Of a DNA stretch of 64,000 nt, positions 27,831 through 37,473 are shown one piece after another (the stretch's first letter is position 1; each line of letters starts with the position of its first letter). The position numbers and the translations under genes were made by a program. Source of the stretch: Pseudomonas lopnurensis (GTDB lineage Bacteria; Pseudomonadota; Gammaproteobacteria; Pseudomonadales; Pseudomonadaceae); NCBI RefSeq assembly GCF_015070855.1, contig NZ_JADDIX010000066.1, forward strand, positions 1 to 64,000, written 5' to 3'. Under the pieces are notes generated by a model. That model was not told the DNA's origin, searched no databases, and saw only the letters and a program-made list of their open reading frames with translations.

Positions 27831-28616
27831 ATGCTTCCAGCACTTTGGGTCAGCAAGACCGGTTTGTCCGCCCAGGACATGAACCTGACGACCATTTCCA
27901 ACAACCTGGCCAACGTCTCCACCACCGGTTTCAAGCGTGACCGAGCCGAGTTCCAGGACCTGCTGTACCAGATACGTCGCCAGCCTGGTGGCCAGTCCAG
28001 CCAGGACAGCGAACTGCCTTCCGGCCTGCAGCTGGGTACCGGCGTGAGGATCACGGGCACGCAAAAGATTTTCACCACGGGGAGCCTGCAGACCACCGAG
28101 CAGCCGCTGGACATGGCCATCAACGGCCGTGGCTTCTTCCAGGTGCTGCTGCCCGATGGCACGGTGTCCTATACCCGTGACGGCAGTTTCCACCTGGATT
28201 CCGACGGCCAGGTCGTCACCTCCAACGGCTATGCGCTGGAGCCGGCCATCGTCGTGCCGGCCGAGACCCAGACCTTCACCGTCGGCGAAGACGGCACCGT
28301 GTCGGTCACCACGCTGGGCAATGCCCAGCCGCAGATCATCGGCAATATCCAGACCGCCGACTTCATCAACCCCGCCGGCCTGCAGGCCATGGGCAGTAAC
28401 CTGTTCCTGGAAACCGCCGCCAGTGGCGCGCCGCAGGTCAGCACCCCGGGCCTTAACGGCCTGGGCACCGTATTGCAGAACACCCTGGAAAACTCCAACG
28501 TCAGCGTCGTCGAGGAACTGGTGAACATGATCACCACCCAGCGCGCCTACGAAATGAATTCCAAGGTCATTTCCACCGCCGACCAGATGCTGTCGTTCGT
28601 CACGCAGCAGCTCTGA
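27831..28616 (+). CDS. flgG: Flagellar distal rod protein FlgG
   Basis: Predicted 261-aa distal rod subunit, the usual length. It begins [19 protein letters not shown] and has [20 protein letters not shown]; the C terminus [20 protein letters not shown] is diagnostic for FlgG. Confidence 0.98.
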   Translation: MLPALWVSKTGLSAQDMNLTTISNNLANVSTTGFKRDRAEFQDLLYQIRRQPGGQSSQDSELPSGLQLGTGVRITGTQKIFTTGSLQTTEQPLDMAINGRGFFQVLLPDGTVSYTRDGSFHLDSDGQVVTSNGYALEPAIVVPAETQTFTVGEDGTVSVTTLGNAQPQIIGNIQTADFINPAGLQAMGSNLFLETAASGAPQVSTPGLNGLGTVLQNTLENSNVSVVEELVNMITTQRAYEMNSKVISTADQMLSFVTQQL

Positions 28617-28687
28617 TCGGGCTTTCGCCGTTGTATTCGGGCAGTGCCCGCAGTTGTTTCGATGGCCTGTCAGGGCTTGAGGTGTCT

Positions 28688-29383
28688 ATGAGCCGCTTGT
28701 TGATCGTTGTCTCGCTGTCGTCCGCCTTCGCGCTGGCCGGGTGCGTCGCCCCCGCGCCCAAGCCGGACGATCCCTACTACGCGCCGGTGCTGCCGCGTAC
28801 GCCGCTGCCGGCAGCGCAGAACAACGGCGCGATCTACCAGGCGGGTTTCGAAACCTATCTCTACGACGACCGCAAGGCCTACCGGGTCGGCGATATCATC
28901 ACCATCACCCTCAACGAAAGTACCCAGGCCAGCAAGAACGCCAGCTCCAGCATTTCCAAGGACAGCAGCGCCAATATCGGCCTCGGCTCGCTGTTCGGCG
29001 GCGCGGTGTCCATGGCCAACCCGCTGACCGGCAATTCGATGAGCCTGGGCGCCGAATACGACGCCTCGCGCGACACGTCCGGTTCGGGGCAGGCGGGGCA
29101 GAGCAACAGCCTGTCCGGTTCGATCACCGTGACCGTTTCCGACGTGCTGCCCAACGGCATCCTCGCCGTGCGCGGCGAGAAATGGATGACGCTCAACACC
29201 GGCGACGAGCTGGTGCGCATCGCCGGCCTGGTACGCCAGGACGATATCGCCACCGACAACACGGTGTCGTCGACCCGCATCGCCGATGCGCGCATCACCT
29301 ATTCGGGTACCGGCGCCTTCGCCGACGCCAGCCAGCCCGGCTGGCTGGACCGCTTCTTCATGAGCCCCCTGTGGCCGTTCTGA
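28688..29383 (+). CDS. flgH: Flagellar L-ring protein FlgH
   Basis: Predicted 231-aa outer-membrane lipoprotein forming the L ring. A lipobox LAGC places the lipidated cysteine at residue 19. The family motif [13 protein letters not shown] is present, and the C terminus ends [12 protein letters not shown] 28688 is chosen because it begins the lipoprotein signal; an in-frame ATG at 28631 would precede it with 19 unrelated residues. Confidence 0.97.
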   Translation: MSRLLIVVSLSSAFALAGCVAPAPKPDDPYYAPVLPRTPLPAAQNNGAIYQAGFETYLYDDRKAYRVGDIITITLNESTQASKNASSSISKDSSANIGLGSLFGGAVSMANPLTGNSMSLGAEYDASRDTSGSGQAGQSNSLSGSITVTVSDVLPNGILAVRGEKWMTLNTGDELVRIAGLVRQDDIATDNTVSSTRIADARITYSGTGAFADASQPGWLDRFFMSPLWPF

Positions 29384-29397
29384 CCGGAGCCGATGGC

Positions 29398-30498
29398 ATG
29401 CTGAAGAAAATGCTCCTGCTCACCGGCTTGCTGTTCGTCTGCGCAACCACCCAGGCCGAGCGACTCAAGGACGTGGCGACCATCCACGGCGTGCGCACCA
29501 ACCAGTTGATCGGTTACGGACTGGTGGTGGGCCTCAATGGCAGTGGCGACCAGACCACCCAGACGCCGTTCACCGTACAGACCTTCAACAACATGCTGGC
29601 GCAGTTCGGTATCAAGGTGCCGAGCGGTGGCAACGTCCAGCTGAAGAACGTCGCCGCGGTGTCCATCCATGCCGATCTGCCGCCATTCGCCAAGCCGGGG
29701 CAGACCATCGACATCACCGTATCCTCGATCGGCAACGCCAAAAGCCTGCGCGGCGGCAGCCTGCTGATGGCGCCGCTCAAAGGGATCGACGGCAACGTCT
29801 ACGCCATTGCCCAGGGCAACCTGGTGGTCGGCGGTTTCGATGCCAGCGGCGCGGACGGTTCGCGGGTCACCGTCAACTCGCCGTCGGCCGGACGCATCCC
29901 CGGTGGCGCGACCGTCGAACGGCCGGTGCCGAGCGGCTTCAACCAGGGCAACACCCTGACGCTGAACCTCAATCGCCCGGACTTCACCACGGCGAAGAAC
30001 ATCGTCGACCAGATCAACGAACTGCTCGGCCCGGGCGTGGCGCAAGCCCTGGACGGCGGCTCGATCAGCGTGAGCGCGCCGCTGGACCCGAATCAGCGCG
30101 TGGACTACCTGTCGATCCTGGAGAACCTCGAGGTCGAAGTTGGCCAGGCGGTGGCCAAGGTCATCATCAACTCGCGTACCGGCACCATCGTCATCGGCCA
30201 GAACGTACGGGTGCAGCCGGCCGCCGTCACCCACGGCAGCCTGACTGTGACCATCAGTGAAGACCCTCAGGTCAGCCAGCCGGCGCCCTTCTCGGAGGGG
30301 CAGACGGTGGTCGTGCCCAATTCGCGGGTGACGGCCGAGCAGGAAGCCAAGCCGATGTTCAAGTTCGGCCCCGGCACCACGCTGGACGAAATCGTCCGGG
30401 CGGTGAACCAGGTGGGCGCCGCGCCCAGCGACCTGATGGCCATTCTCGAAGCGCTCAAGCAGGCCGGTGCGCTGCAAGCCGACCTGATCGTGATCTAG
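29398..30498 (+). CDS. flgI: Flagellar P-ring protein FlgI
   Basis: Predicted 366-aa periplasmic P-ring subunit. A signal peptide covers about residues 1-20 ([15 protein letters not shown]). The conserved start [20 protein letters not shown] follows directly, with [13 protein letters not shown] and the C-terminal [17 protein letters not shown]. The gap after flgH is 14 bases. The ring depends on the FlgA chaperone encoded at 21080-21832. Confidence 0.97.
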   Translation: MLKKMLLLTGLLFVCATTQAERLKDVATIHGVRTNQLIGYGLVVGLNGSGDQTTQTPFTVQTFNNMLAQFGIKVPSGGNVQLKNVAAVSIHADLPPFAKPGQTIDITVSSIGNAKSLRGGSLLMAPLKGIDGNVYAIAQGNLVVGGFDASGADGSRVTVNSPSAGRIPGGATVERPVPSGFNQGNTLTLNLNRPDFTTAKNIVDQINELLGPGVAQALDGGSISVSAPLDPNQRVDYLSILENLEVEVGQAVAKVIINSRTGTIVIGQNVRVQPAAVTHGSLTVTISEDPQVSQPAPFSEGQTVVVPNSRVTAEQEAKPMFKFGPGTTLDEIVRAVNQVGAAPSDLMAILEALKQAGALQADLIVI

Positions 30499-30508
30499 GG
30501 GTAGAGAT

Positions 30509-31672
30509 ATGGAAAATCGTCTCGGTAGCGCCACACGCGGCCTCGACAGCGGCAGCTACACCGATCTCAACCGCCTCAGCCAGCTGAAGGTGGGCAAGGA
30601 CCGGGACGGCGAAGAGAACGTGCGCAAGGTCGCGCAGGAATTCGAATCGCTGTTTCTCAACGAGATGCTCAAGTCGATGCGCTCGGCCACCGAGGTCCTG
30701 GCCAAGGACAATCCGCTCAACAGCCAGGCGAGCAAGCAGTACCAGGACATGTATGATCAGCAACTGTCGGTCAGCCTCTCGAAAGAGGGTGGCGGCATCG
30801 GCCTGGCCGACGTGCTGGTGCGCCAGCTGAACAAGCAGACCGAGTCGGTCTCGCGCAGCAACCCGTTCGCGCAGGTCGCCCAGACCGAAGGCGCGGCCTG
30901 GCCGAGCAAGCCGGCTGTCGCCACCGAGTCGACCCGCGACGATTCGCGCCTGCTCAACCAGCGCCGCCTGGCCTTGCCGGGCAGGGCGAGCGAGCGGCAG
31001 CTGGCGAACGTCTCGGCGACCGCGCCGGCACGCGGCACCGGTACGCCCCAGCCGCTGGTGAACCTCGACTGGCAGCCCGCCACCGCCTTCGCCGCGCCGC
31101 AGGACAAGCCGCTGACCGTCAACGGCGTCGAGGTCAATACAGCCAGGGCACCGAGCAAGACCCGCTTCGCTTCCCCGGAAGAATTCATCGCCACCATGAT
31201 GCCCATGGCCGAGAAGGCGGCGGAGCGTCTCGGTGTGGAGCCCCGCTACCTCGTCGCTCAGGCCGCGCTTGAGACGGGCTGGGGTAAGTCGATGATCAAG
31301 CAGAAGGACGGCAGTAATAGCCACAACCTCTTTGGCATCAAGGCGACCAACTGGAGCGGGGAATCGGCCATGGCCCGAACCACCGAATATGTGAACGGCC
31401 GGGCGGTCAAGCAGGTCGAGGGGTTTCGTGCCTATGCCTCCTTCGAACAGAGCTTCGATGACTTCGTCAGTCTTCTTCAGAACAGCGATCGTTATCAGTC
31501 GGCGCTCAATGCCGGTGGTGACTCCGAACGCTTCGTGCAGGAGTTGCAGAAGGCTGGCTACGCGACAGACCCTCAATATGCGCGCAAAGTCAGCCAGATC
31601 GCACGGCGCATGGAGGCTTATCAAACAGTGGCCAGTACAGGATCTTCGTCGGCTATCAGGACAAGGGGTTAA
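30509..31672 (+). CDS. flgJ: Flagellar rod-cap muramidase FlgJ
   Basis: Predicted 387-aa bifunctional protein. The N-terminal rod-capping domain (about 30-110) has VAQEFESLFLNEMLKSMRSA. A variable linker (about 112-215) leads to the C-terminal GH73-type glucosaminidase domain (about 220-375) with QAALETGWGKS, whose Glu255 is the predicted catalytic acid. It opens the peptidoglycan for the rod. It lies 10 bases after flgI and 3 bases before flgK. Confidence 0.95.
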   Translation: MENRLGSATRGLDSGSYTDLNRLSQLKVGKDRDGEENVRKVAQEFESLFLNEMLKSMRSATEVLAKDNPLNSQASKQYQDMYDQQLSVSLSKEGGGIGLADVLVRQLNKQTESVSRSNPFAQVAQTEGAAWPSKPAVATESTRDDSRLLNQRRLALPGRASERQLANVSATAPARGTGTPQPLVNLDWQPATAFAAPQDKPLTVNGVEVNTARAPSKTRFASPEEFIATMMPMAEKAAERLGVEPRYLVAQAALETGWGKSMIKQKDGSNSHNLFGIKATNWSGESAMARTTEYVNGRAVKQVEGFRAYASFEQSFDDFVSLLQNSDRYQSALNAGGDSERFVQELQKAGYATDPQYARKVSQIARRMEAYQTVASTGSSSAIRTRG

Positions 31673-31675
31673 ATC

Positions 31676-33685
31676 GTGGCGAGCTTGATTTCCATCGGAC
31701 TGTCGGGGCTCTCTGCGAGCCAAACGGCACTTGCGACTACCGGTAACAATATCGCCAACGTCGATACCGCTGGGTACTCGCGGCAATCCGTCGTGCAGAA
31801 GAGCGCATCGGCCGAGTTCATCGGTGTCGGTTATGTCGGCAATGGTACGACTGTCGCCGACGTCCGACGCATCTATAGCGAATACCTCAATACCCAGCTG
31901 CGTACCAGTACCGGGCTGGATGCCGAGGCCCAGGCCTACCTGACGCAGATCAACCAGACCGATGCCCTGCTCGCTGACAGCACCACCGGCATCAGCAGCG
32001 TGCTCAGCTCGTTCTTCGCGGCACTGCAGACCGCTGCCGAAAATCCCACGGATGCATCCGCGCGAGCACTGCTGCTGACCAATGCGGGCGGTCTGGCCGA
32101 ACGGTTCGGCTCGGTGTACTCGCAACTGGCTGATCAGAACACCTACATCAATTCCCAGCTCAGTTCGATGGCCGAGCAGGTCAACCAGCTCGCATCCTCT
32201 ATCGCGAACTACAACCAGGCCATCGTCCAGGCCTCGGCCAGTGGTGCCACGCCCAACGACCTGCTGGATGCTCGGGACCAGGCGCTTGTCGATCTGTCCG
32301 AACTGGTTGGCGTGACGGTGGTCATGGAAGGCAACAACGCCAACGTCTTCATCGGGTCTGGCCAGCCGCTGGTCATGGGCAATACGGCCTCCACGCTTAC
32401 CGCAGAGCCGAGCACTACCGATCCGACGCGTTTGAACTTGATGCTCACCAGTGGATACAGCTCCATCGATGTCACCTCGGTGGTGTCCGGGGGCTCGATC
32501 AGTGGGCTCGTTCGTTATCGCGAGGAAGTGCTCGACCCGACGCTGAATGAACTGGGACGTCTGGCTCTGGTGATCGCCGACCAGGTGAACAGCCAGCTTG
32601 GCCAGGGTATCGATCTCAACGGTGATTTCGGGACTTCGCTGTTCAGCGATATCAACAGCGCGCTTGCCGCATCGCAGAGAAGCCTGGCCCAGGTGGGCAA
32701 CAGTGCGGGGAGCGGCAATCTCTCGGTATACATCGAGGACTCCAGCGCGCTGACTACCAGCGACTACGAGGTGACCTTCAGCAGCGCTACCGGTTACAGC
32801 GTTCGGCGTCTTTCCGACGGTGCGGACCTGGGGTCCTACGACCTGAGCGACGACCCTGCGCCGGTGATAGACGGCTTCAGCCTGGCGCTGGAGGCTGGGG
32901 CCGTTGCCGCCGGCGACAAGTTCACCATTATCCCTACCCGCACCGCGGCGGGCAGCATTGGTGTGGTGATGACCGATGCGAACAAGCTGGCTTTCGCGGC
33001 GCCGCTGGTGGCGACCAGCAGTTCCGGCAATTACGGTACCGGGACCATCTCCAGTGTCGCGCTGACCTCGGGCAGTGCGCTCGACATCTATGATGCCGCG
33101 GCAAATGCCGATACCCAGGCCAGCATCCAGAACGCCATGCCGGTCAAGCTGGTGTTCGATGCCGCCAGTGGTTCGGCCCAGGGTTATACTCTTTATGACG
33201 TACAGGGTAATGCCCTCGGTACGGGCAGCATCGTTCCCGGCCAGAGCAATACCGTCACGGTCGGCATCGCGGCCAACCCGCCCAGTGTCCCAAGCGCGTT
33301 CGAGTTCGAGTTGGAGATAAGCGGCGCGCCAGCCGAGGGCGACAGCTTCACCGTGGCGTTCAATGCCGACAGTGACTCGGACAACCGTAACGCGCTGGCG
33401 CTGCTCGATCTGCAGACGGCGTCGACAATAGGCAAACACAGCATCACCAGTACTTACAGCCAGCTTATAGAAACCGTGGGTGCCAAGGCCAGTCAGGCTG
33501 CGCTGGATGCCTCCGCCACGTCCACGATTCTGAGCCAGGCGACGGCCAATCGGGAATCGGTTTCAGGGGTTAACCTCGATGAAGAGGCGGCCAACCTCAT
33601 CAAGTTCCAGCAGTACTACACGGCAGCGGCCCAAGTGATTAAAGCTGCGCAACAAATGTTCGATACCATAATCAACACTCTCTGA
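31676..33685 (+). CDS. flgK: Hook-filament junction protein FlgK
   Basis: Predicted 669-aa junction protein HAP1. The N terminus (SLISIGLSGLSASQTALATT) and NNIANVDTAGYSRQSV are conserved, as is the C terminus (GVNLDEEAANLIKFQQYYTA). The central part (about 320-560) is the variable outer domain. The start is GTG, 3 bases after the flgJ stop, so translation is likely coupled. Confidence 0.96.
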   Translation: MASLISIGLSGLSASQTALATTGNNIANVDTAGYSRQSVVQKSASAEFIGVGYVGNGTTVADVRRIYSEYLNTQLRTSTGLDAEAQAYLTQINQTDALLADSTTGISSVLSSFFAALQTAAENPTDASARALLLTNAGGLAERFGSVYSQLADQNTYINSQLSSMAEQVNQLASSIANYNQAIVQASASGATPNDLLDARDQALVDLSELVGVTVVMEGNNANVFIGSGQPLVMGNTASTLTAEPSTTDPTRLNLMLTSGYSSIDVTSVVSGGSISGLVRYREEVLDPTLNELGRLALVIADQVNSQLGQGIDLNGDFGTSLFSDINSALAASQRSLAQVGNSAGSGNLSVYIEDSSALTTSDYEVTFSSATGYSVRRLSDGADLGSYDLSDDPAPVIDGFSLALEAGAVAAGDKFTIIPTRTAAGSIGVVMTDANKLAFAAPLVATSSSGNYGTGTISSVALTSGSALDIYDAAANADTQASIQNAMPVKLVFDAASGSAQGYTLYDVQGNALGTGSIVPGQSNTVTVGIAANPPSVPSAFEFELEISGAPAEGDSFTVAFNADSDSDNRNALALLDLQTASTIGKHSITSTYSQLIETVGAKASQAALDASATSTILSQATANRESVSGVNLDEEAANLIKFQQYYTAAAQVIKAAQQMFDTIINTL

Positions 33686-33696
33686 GGCGACGGCTC

Positions 33697-35277
33697 ATGC
33701 GTCTATCCACTTCGCTGATCTACAGTTCGAGCATTTCCAGCTATCAGAAGGGCTATGCGAACATCGTCAAAACGCAGCAGCAAATCTCGAGTGGCGAGCG
33801 TATCCAGACACCGGCAGACGACCCGGTTGGTGCAGCGCGTCTGCTGCAGCTCGAACAGCAACAGGCATTGCTGACGCAGTACCAGGGCAACCTGACGACG
33901 GTGACCAATACCCTCACTCAGGAAGAGGGCATCCTCAATTCGATCAACAACGTGTTGCAGCGCGCCAGGGAGTTGGCCGTCGAGGCCGGTAGCGGCGCGT
34001 TGTCCGATGAAGACCGTACCTCGATCGCCAGCGAACTCGAGCAGATCGAAAACCAGCTCTACAGCCTGATGAACAGCAAGGACGCCAACGGGCAGTATCT
34101 GTTCGCCGGGTCGTCCAGCGGTACCCAACCGTATGTGAAGAACCCCGACGGCACCTTTAGCTACCAGGGAAATCAGAACTCGCTGAGCCTTCAGGTATCC
34201 AGTTCCATGCTGCTCAGCGCCAACGACAGCGGTTGGAGCGTATTCGAGAACGTGGTGAATGCGGGCAGGACGACATCGGCACTGACCACGAACCCTGATG
34301 CCGATGGCGAGCAGCGCGTTTTTCTTTCCTCCGGGCTGGTCACCAACGACAAGACCTACGATCAGCAATTTCGCGCCGGATCGCCTTATACGCTGGAACT
34401 GGTCAGTGGCTCGGAGTTCGTCATCCGCGACAAGGACGGCACCGACGTCACCGCCGAGGTGAGTGGAGGAGGGGCTTTCGATCCTGAGGCCCTTGATGGT
34501 ACGACCATCACCTTTCGTGGCATAACGCTGGAGCTGGATGTACAGGCACTTTCCTCCGACAGCAGCGGTGACTACGATGCCCTCCTGACGGGCTATAGCT
34601 TCGAGTTCGGCAGCACGACGGACACCTTTGCCATCAGTCGTACCTCGTCGAACACCTCGACGGCGCAGTTGAGCGGTGGCACGATCACCGATACCGCCGC
34701 CTATAACGCGGCTTTCCCCGATTCGGGGGTGACCTTCAAGTTCACCAGCGCAACGGACTACGAAGTCTTCCTGCAACCGCTCACCGCGACCAGCACGGCA
34801 ATCGGCTCCGGCTCGTTGACGGGTTCCGCGCTCAGTTTCGCCGGGGTTTCCTACGACTTGAGTTCCACTCCGGCGGCCGGCGACAGCTTCAACGTCAAGG
34901 CGAATTCCGCGGAAACCAGCAGCATCCTGGATACCATTTCCAGCCTCCGGGCTACGTTGCAGGAACCGATAGCGAGCGATACCGAGGCCCAGCTGGCATT
35001 GCGCGACTCGATCGCGCTGGCCCTGACCAATCTCGACAAAGGAATCGCCTCCGTGGATGCCACCCGCTCCTCGATCGGCGCCCGACTCAACACGATCGAT
35101 ATCCTGACGACGGAAAACGAAAGCCTGAGCATCACCAATGCATCGACGCAGTCGAGCATTCGCGACACCGACATGGCCGAGGCCACTTCCAAGCTGATAT
35201 TGCAGCAGACCATGCTCGAGGCGGCACAGCTTGCGTTCGCCCGCATCAGTCAGTTGACATTGTTCAACCAGTTGTAA
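33697..35277 (+). CDS. flgL: Hook-filament junction protein FlgL
   Basis: Predicted 526-aa junction protein HAP3. The N terminus begins MRLSTSLIYSSSISSYQKGY and has SSGERIQTPADDPVGAARLL. The C terminus shares the flagellin-like DTDMAEATSKLILQQTMLEA helix. The middle (about 170-400) is variable and Ser/Thr-rich. It is the last gene of the flgF-L block; downstream is a 775-base gap carrying a MITE-like element. Confidence 0.95.
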   Translation: MRLSTSLIYSSSISSYQKGYANIVKTQQQISSGERIQTPADDPVGAARLLQLEQQQALLTQYQGNLTTVTNTLTQEEGILNSINNVLQRARELAVEAGSGALSDEDRTSIASELEQIENQLYSLMNSKDANGQYLFAGSSSGTQPYVKNPDGTFSYQGNQNSLSLQVSSSMLLSANDSGWSVFENVVNAGRTTSALTTNPDADGEQRVFLSSGLVTNDKTYDQQFRAGSPYTLELVSGSEFVIRDKDGTDVTAEVSGGGAFDPEALDGTTITFRGITLELDVQALSSDSSGDYDALLTGYSFEFGSTTDTFAISRTSSNTSTAQLSGGTITDTAAYNAAFPDSGVTFKFTSATDYEVFLQPLTATSTAIGSGSLTGSALSFAGVSYDLSSTPAAGDSFNVKANSAETSSILDTISSLRATLQEPIASDTEAQLALRDSIALALTNLDKGIASVDATRSSIGARLNTIDILTTENESLSITNASTQSSIRDTDMAEATSKLILQQTMLEAAQLAFARISQLTLFNQL

Positions 35278-35409
35278 GCGCTGGTTGAGGAGGGACGGTC
35301 TGAAGTAGCCATGTATTTGTTTGGTTCGTTCAGTTAGTTAATTCGGCGCTCATGCCCCCGATACGGCTGACTGCTCCTTACCATAGCCCGGCTATGACGT
35401 TGCAGTCCC

Positions 35410-35606
35410 TAGTGGCCTGTTTGGTTAGTTTGTTAGCTCACTGATCATTATGTTGTAGGAGCCAGCTTGCTGGCGATCATCGGCGATGGTGGTCGGGATC
35501 GCCAGCAAGGACTAGGTGCCCCCACGCTCTTACGCTTGAAAGGCTCTTGCGCTTTTCCCGAGTCGAGGCAACGTATGAATAAATGAACTTCCAAGACAGT
35601 CCACTA
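35410..35606 (-). repeat. MITE-like element, copy 1 (197 bp, inverted)
   Basis: A 197-bp element with TA at both ends and imperfect terminal inverted repeats: TAGTGGCCTGTTTGG at the left and CCAAGACAGTCCACTA at the right. Its core contains the REP-like GTAGGAGCCAGCTTGCTGGC. Read on the minus strand it aligns end to end with the element at 48795-48990 and partly with 42336-42480. It codes for nothing. Confidence 0.8.
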
Positions 35607-36052
35607 GTCTCGAAGCTCTGATCATCTCGACTTGAGTTAACCAACTAATTGCCTGGGCTACTAGCTCGTGTCCAATTTCCTCTCCGAGGATGAACCCGTT
35701 GTTGGTAGCGATCGTAATTCAGGTCCCCGTTGCCGTAACTGCCGCTTCCAAGTGCCCCTAATCCGCGATGGGCCAGGTGGATTGGCCATTCTTTCTGCCG
35801 CTGGAGCTCCTGCATTCCCGTGCGCAGGAGCTCCGGGTATAGCGGTGCAGACATTGGCGATACGCCTCAGTGTTATGCAAGTGGCCGGCTTCTTGCTAAG
35901 TCCTGTATAGGTGTCATTTCGCTGGCGTGAGTGCCATGCAGTTGGGGCGGTACTCCTTGCCGAGGGGCGGTCCCCAGCAGCCGGGGTAGTGGCTTTTTAA
36001 AAGACGGTAAACCTGCAAGCCTATACTATAGATGCTTAGCTAGGGAGAGGGG
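35607..36052. other. Non-coding stretch before the glycan genes
   Basis: No convincing gene. It holds a 10-bp inverted repeat GGAGCTCCTG / CAGGAGCTCC (35803-35834) and, at 36022-36027, a TATACT that could be the -10 of the downstream operon (31 bases before cysC, no good -35). The composition is less GC-rich than the flagellar genes. Confidence 0.5.
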
Positions 36053-36655
36053 ATGGAAGACCATTTCATAAGAAATAGGGTCGATGTCACACGGGTGGCC
36101 AATCTGGCAACTTCCGACGAGCGGAAGAGAGGAGTGCTGAACCAGATACCTGTGACCTTGTGGCTGACCGGCCTTAGCGGTGCGGGAAAGTCTACCTTGG
36201 GCTTCAGTCTAGAACGCGCACTGCTGAATACAGGCAAGGCAGCATTCGTGCTGGATGGAGACAATATCCGCTGTGGTTTGAACCGGGACCTCTCTTTTAC
36301 CCCGCGGGACCGGGCAGAAAATATCCGCCGTACTGCCGAGGTGGCCAGGTTGATGAACGAGGCGGGACTGATTGTGATCGTTTCGCTCATCTCTCCGTAC
36401 TCGGAAGATCGCCGCCGGGCACGAGATATCATCGGTGAGCAGCGTTTCCGCGAAGTCTACCTGAGTGCGACGCTGTCCGTTTGTGAGGCCAGGGACCCGA
36501 AGGGGCTCTATCGCAAGGCGCGCGCCGGAGAAATAGAATCTTTTACCGGCGTCAGTGCGCCGTATCAGATACCACAGAAACCTGATTTGGAGCTGAACAC
36601 TGGTGTGATGTCCGTTACCGACTGCGTCGAGCGGATGTTGCTCATGTTCAATTAG
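36053..36655 (+). CDS. cysC: Standalone adenylylsulfate (APS) kinase
   Basis: Predicted 200-aa kinase that phosphorylates APS to PAPS, the sulfate donor. P-loop GLSGAGKST covers residues 40-48, followed by DGDNIRCGLNRDLSF (68-82) and the ISPYSEDRR loop (about 114-122), all hallmarks of APS kinase. GGGAGAGGGG precedes the ATG. In Pseudomonas the assimilatory APS kinase is usually fused to CysN, so a standalone copy here is extra. Its neighbours are a sulfotransferase and a glycosyltransferase between flgL and fliC, so its likely job is to feed PAPS to flagellar glycan sulfation. Lower GC than the flg genes suggests transfer. Confidence 0.93.
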   Translation: MEDHFIRNRVDVTRVANLATSDERKRGVLNQIPVTLWLTGLSGAGKSTLGFSLERALLNTGKAAFVLDGDNIRCGLNRDLSFTPRDRAENIRRTAEVARLMNEAGLIVIVSLISPYSEDRRRARDIIGEQRFREVYLSATLSVCEARDPKGLYRKARAGEIESFTGVSAPYQIPQKPDLELNTGVMSVTDCVERMLLMFN

Positions 36656-36738
36656 GATGGATCTGTATTCGAGTCTGCTCGGACGTTGCGATGACGAGCT
36701 GATAGATTTGAGGCTTTCGAGAGTGCTGGGTGAAGTGG

Positions 36739-37419
36739 ATGGAAAATAGGAAATTTCTCTATGACGAATGTTTGGACTTCGACGCGTATACCGATACTCC
36801 CGGCAAGATAGTCTGTTTCCATTTCATTCCCCGTAGCGGATCCAACCTCTTGGCAGACCTGATCCGGCAGGTTGGTAGAATCGGTTTTCCGCTGGAATAT
36901 TTCTCCCCTGCCAATCTCGGTTACATGGCTGAGCGCTTGCCGGGATTGTCCGAGTACGACTTCACCGAGTTGATGAGATGCAGAACCTCTCCGAATGGAG
37001 TGTTCAGCTATAAGTGGAATTCGAATTTCGAGAGCCTTGGTTGTTCGACGGCAGTCGCTCGACAATTCGGGGATGCGCGTCATGTGTTCATAGACCGGTT
37101 GGATCTGGCGGCCCAGGCCAAATCGTATTGGGACGCACTGAAGACTCAGACGTGGCTCAATCAGAAAGGGCGTGACGTGACCTGTGCAAATTTTCCAGCT
37201 ACGGAAGTGGATATTCGATGGGCAACTGATGAGCTGGAAAAGGTGAGACGTCGAACGCTGGATTACCTGCGCAGGAAAGAAGTCGAGTATGTAACGATTC
37301 TGGCAGAGGATATTTTCTCTTCCCCACGAGAGACATTGCTCAAAATAGCCGATTTCTGCGGGATTGATCTTGCCGGTGTGGAATTGCCCGAACAGTCACA
37401 ATGGACTGCTCCATCATGA
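36739..37419 (+). CDS. Stf0-type sulfotransferase
   Basis: Predicted 226-aa PAPS-dependent sulfotransferase. The 5'-phosphosulfate loop IPRSGSNLLADLIRQVG (about 30-46) is close to the TPRSGS-type loop of Stf0 carbohydrate sulfotransferases, and RHVFIDRLDLAAQAKSYW (about 114-131) fits the 3'-phosphate-binding region. The C terminus (ILAEDIFSSPRETLLKIADF) resembles that of the family. The acceptor is unknown; position beside cysC and a flagellin-linked glycosyltransferase suggests a sugar of the flagellin glycan. The ATG at 36739 is preferred to a GTG at 36730 because GGTGA lies at good distance; the difference is 3 residues. Confidence 0.85.
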   Translation: MENRKFLYDECLDFDAYTDTPGKIVCFHFIPRSGSNLLADLIRQVGRIGFPLEYFSPANLGYMAERLPGLSEYDFTELMRCRTSPNGVFSYKWNSNFESLGCSTAVARQFGDARHVFIDRLDLAAQAKSYWDALKTQTWLNQKGRDVTCANFPATEVDIRWATDELEKVRRRTLDYLRRKEVEYVTILAEDIFSSPRETLLKIADFCGIDLAGVELPEQSQWTAPS

Positions 37420-37473
37420 TTCGCCGCGGTCTGCCATACATTCCGCGCCAGCGGTTCTGATTTCGGGTGAGCG

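Noticed and set aside
30455-33439. 994-codon minus-strand frame opposite flgJ and flgK
   Set aside because: Antisense to two well-supported flagellar genes, no domain seen.
35645-35854. Short frame in the gap after flgL
   Set aside because: Lies next to the MITE in non-coding sequence with an inverted repeat; no ribosome binding site or family.
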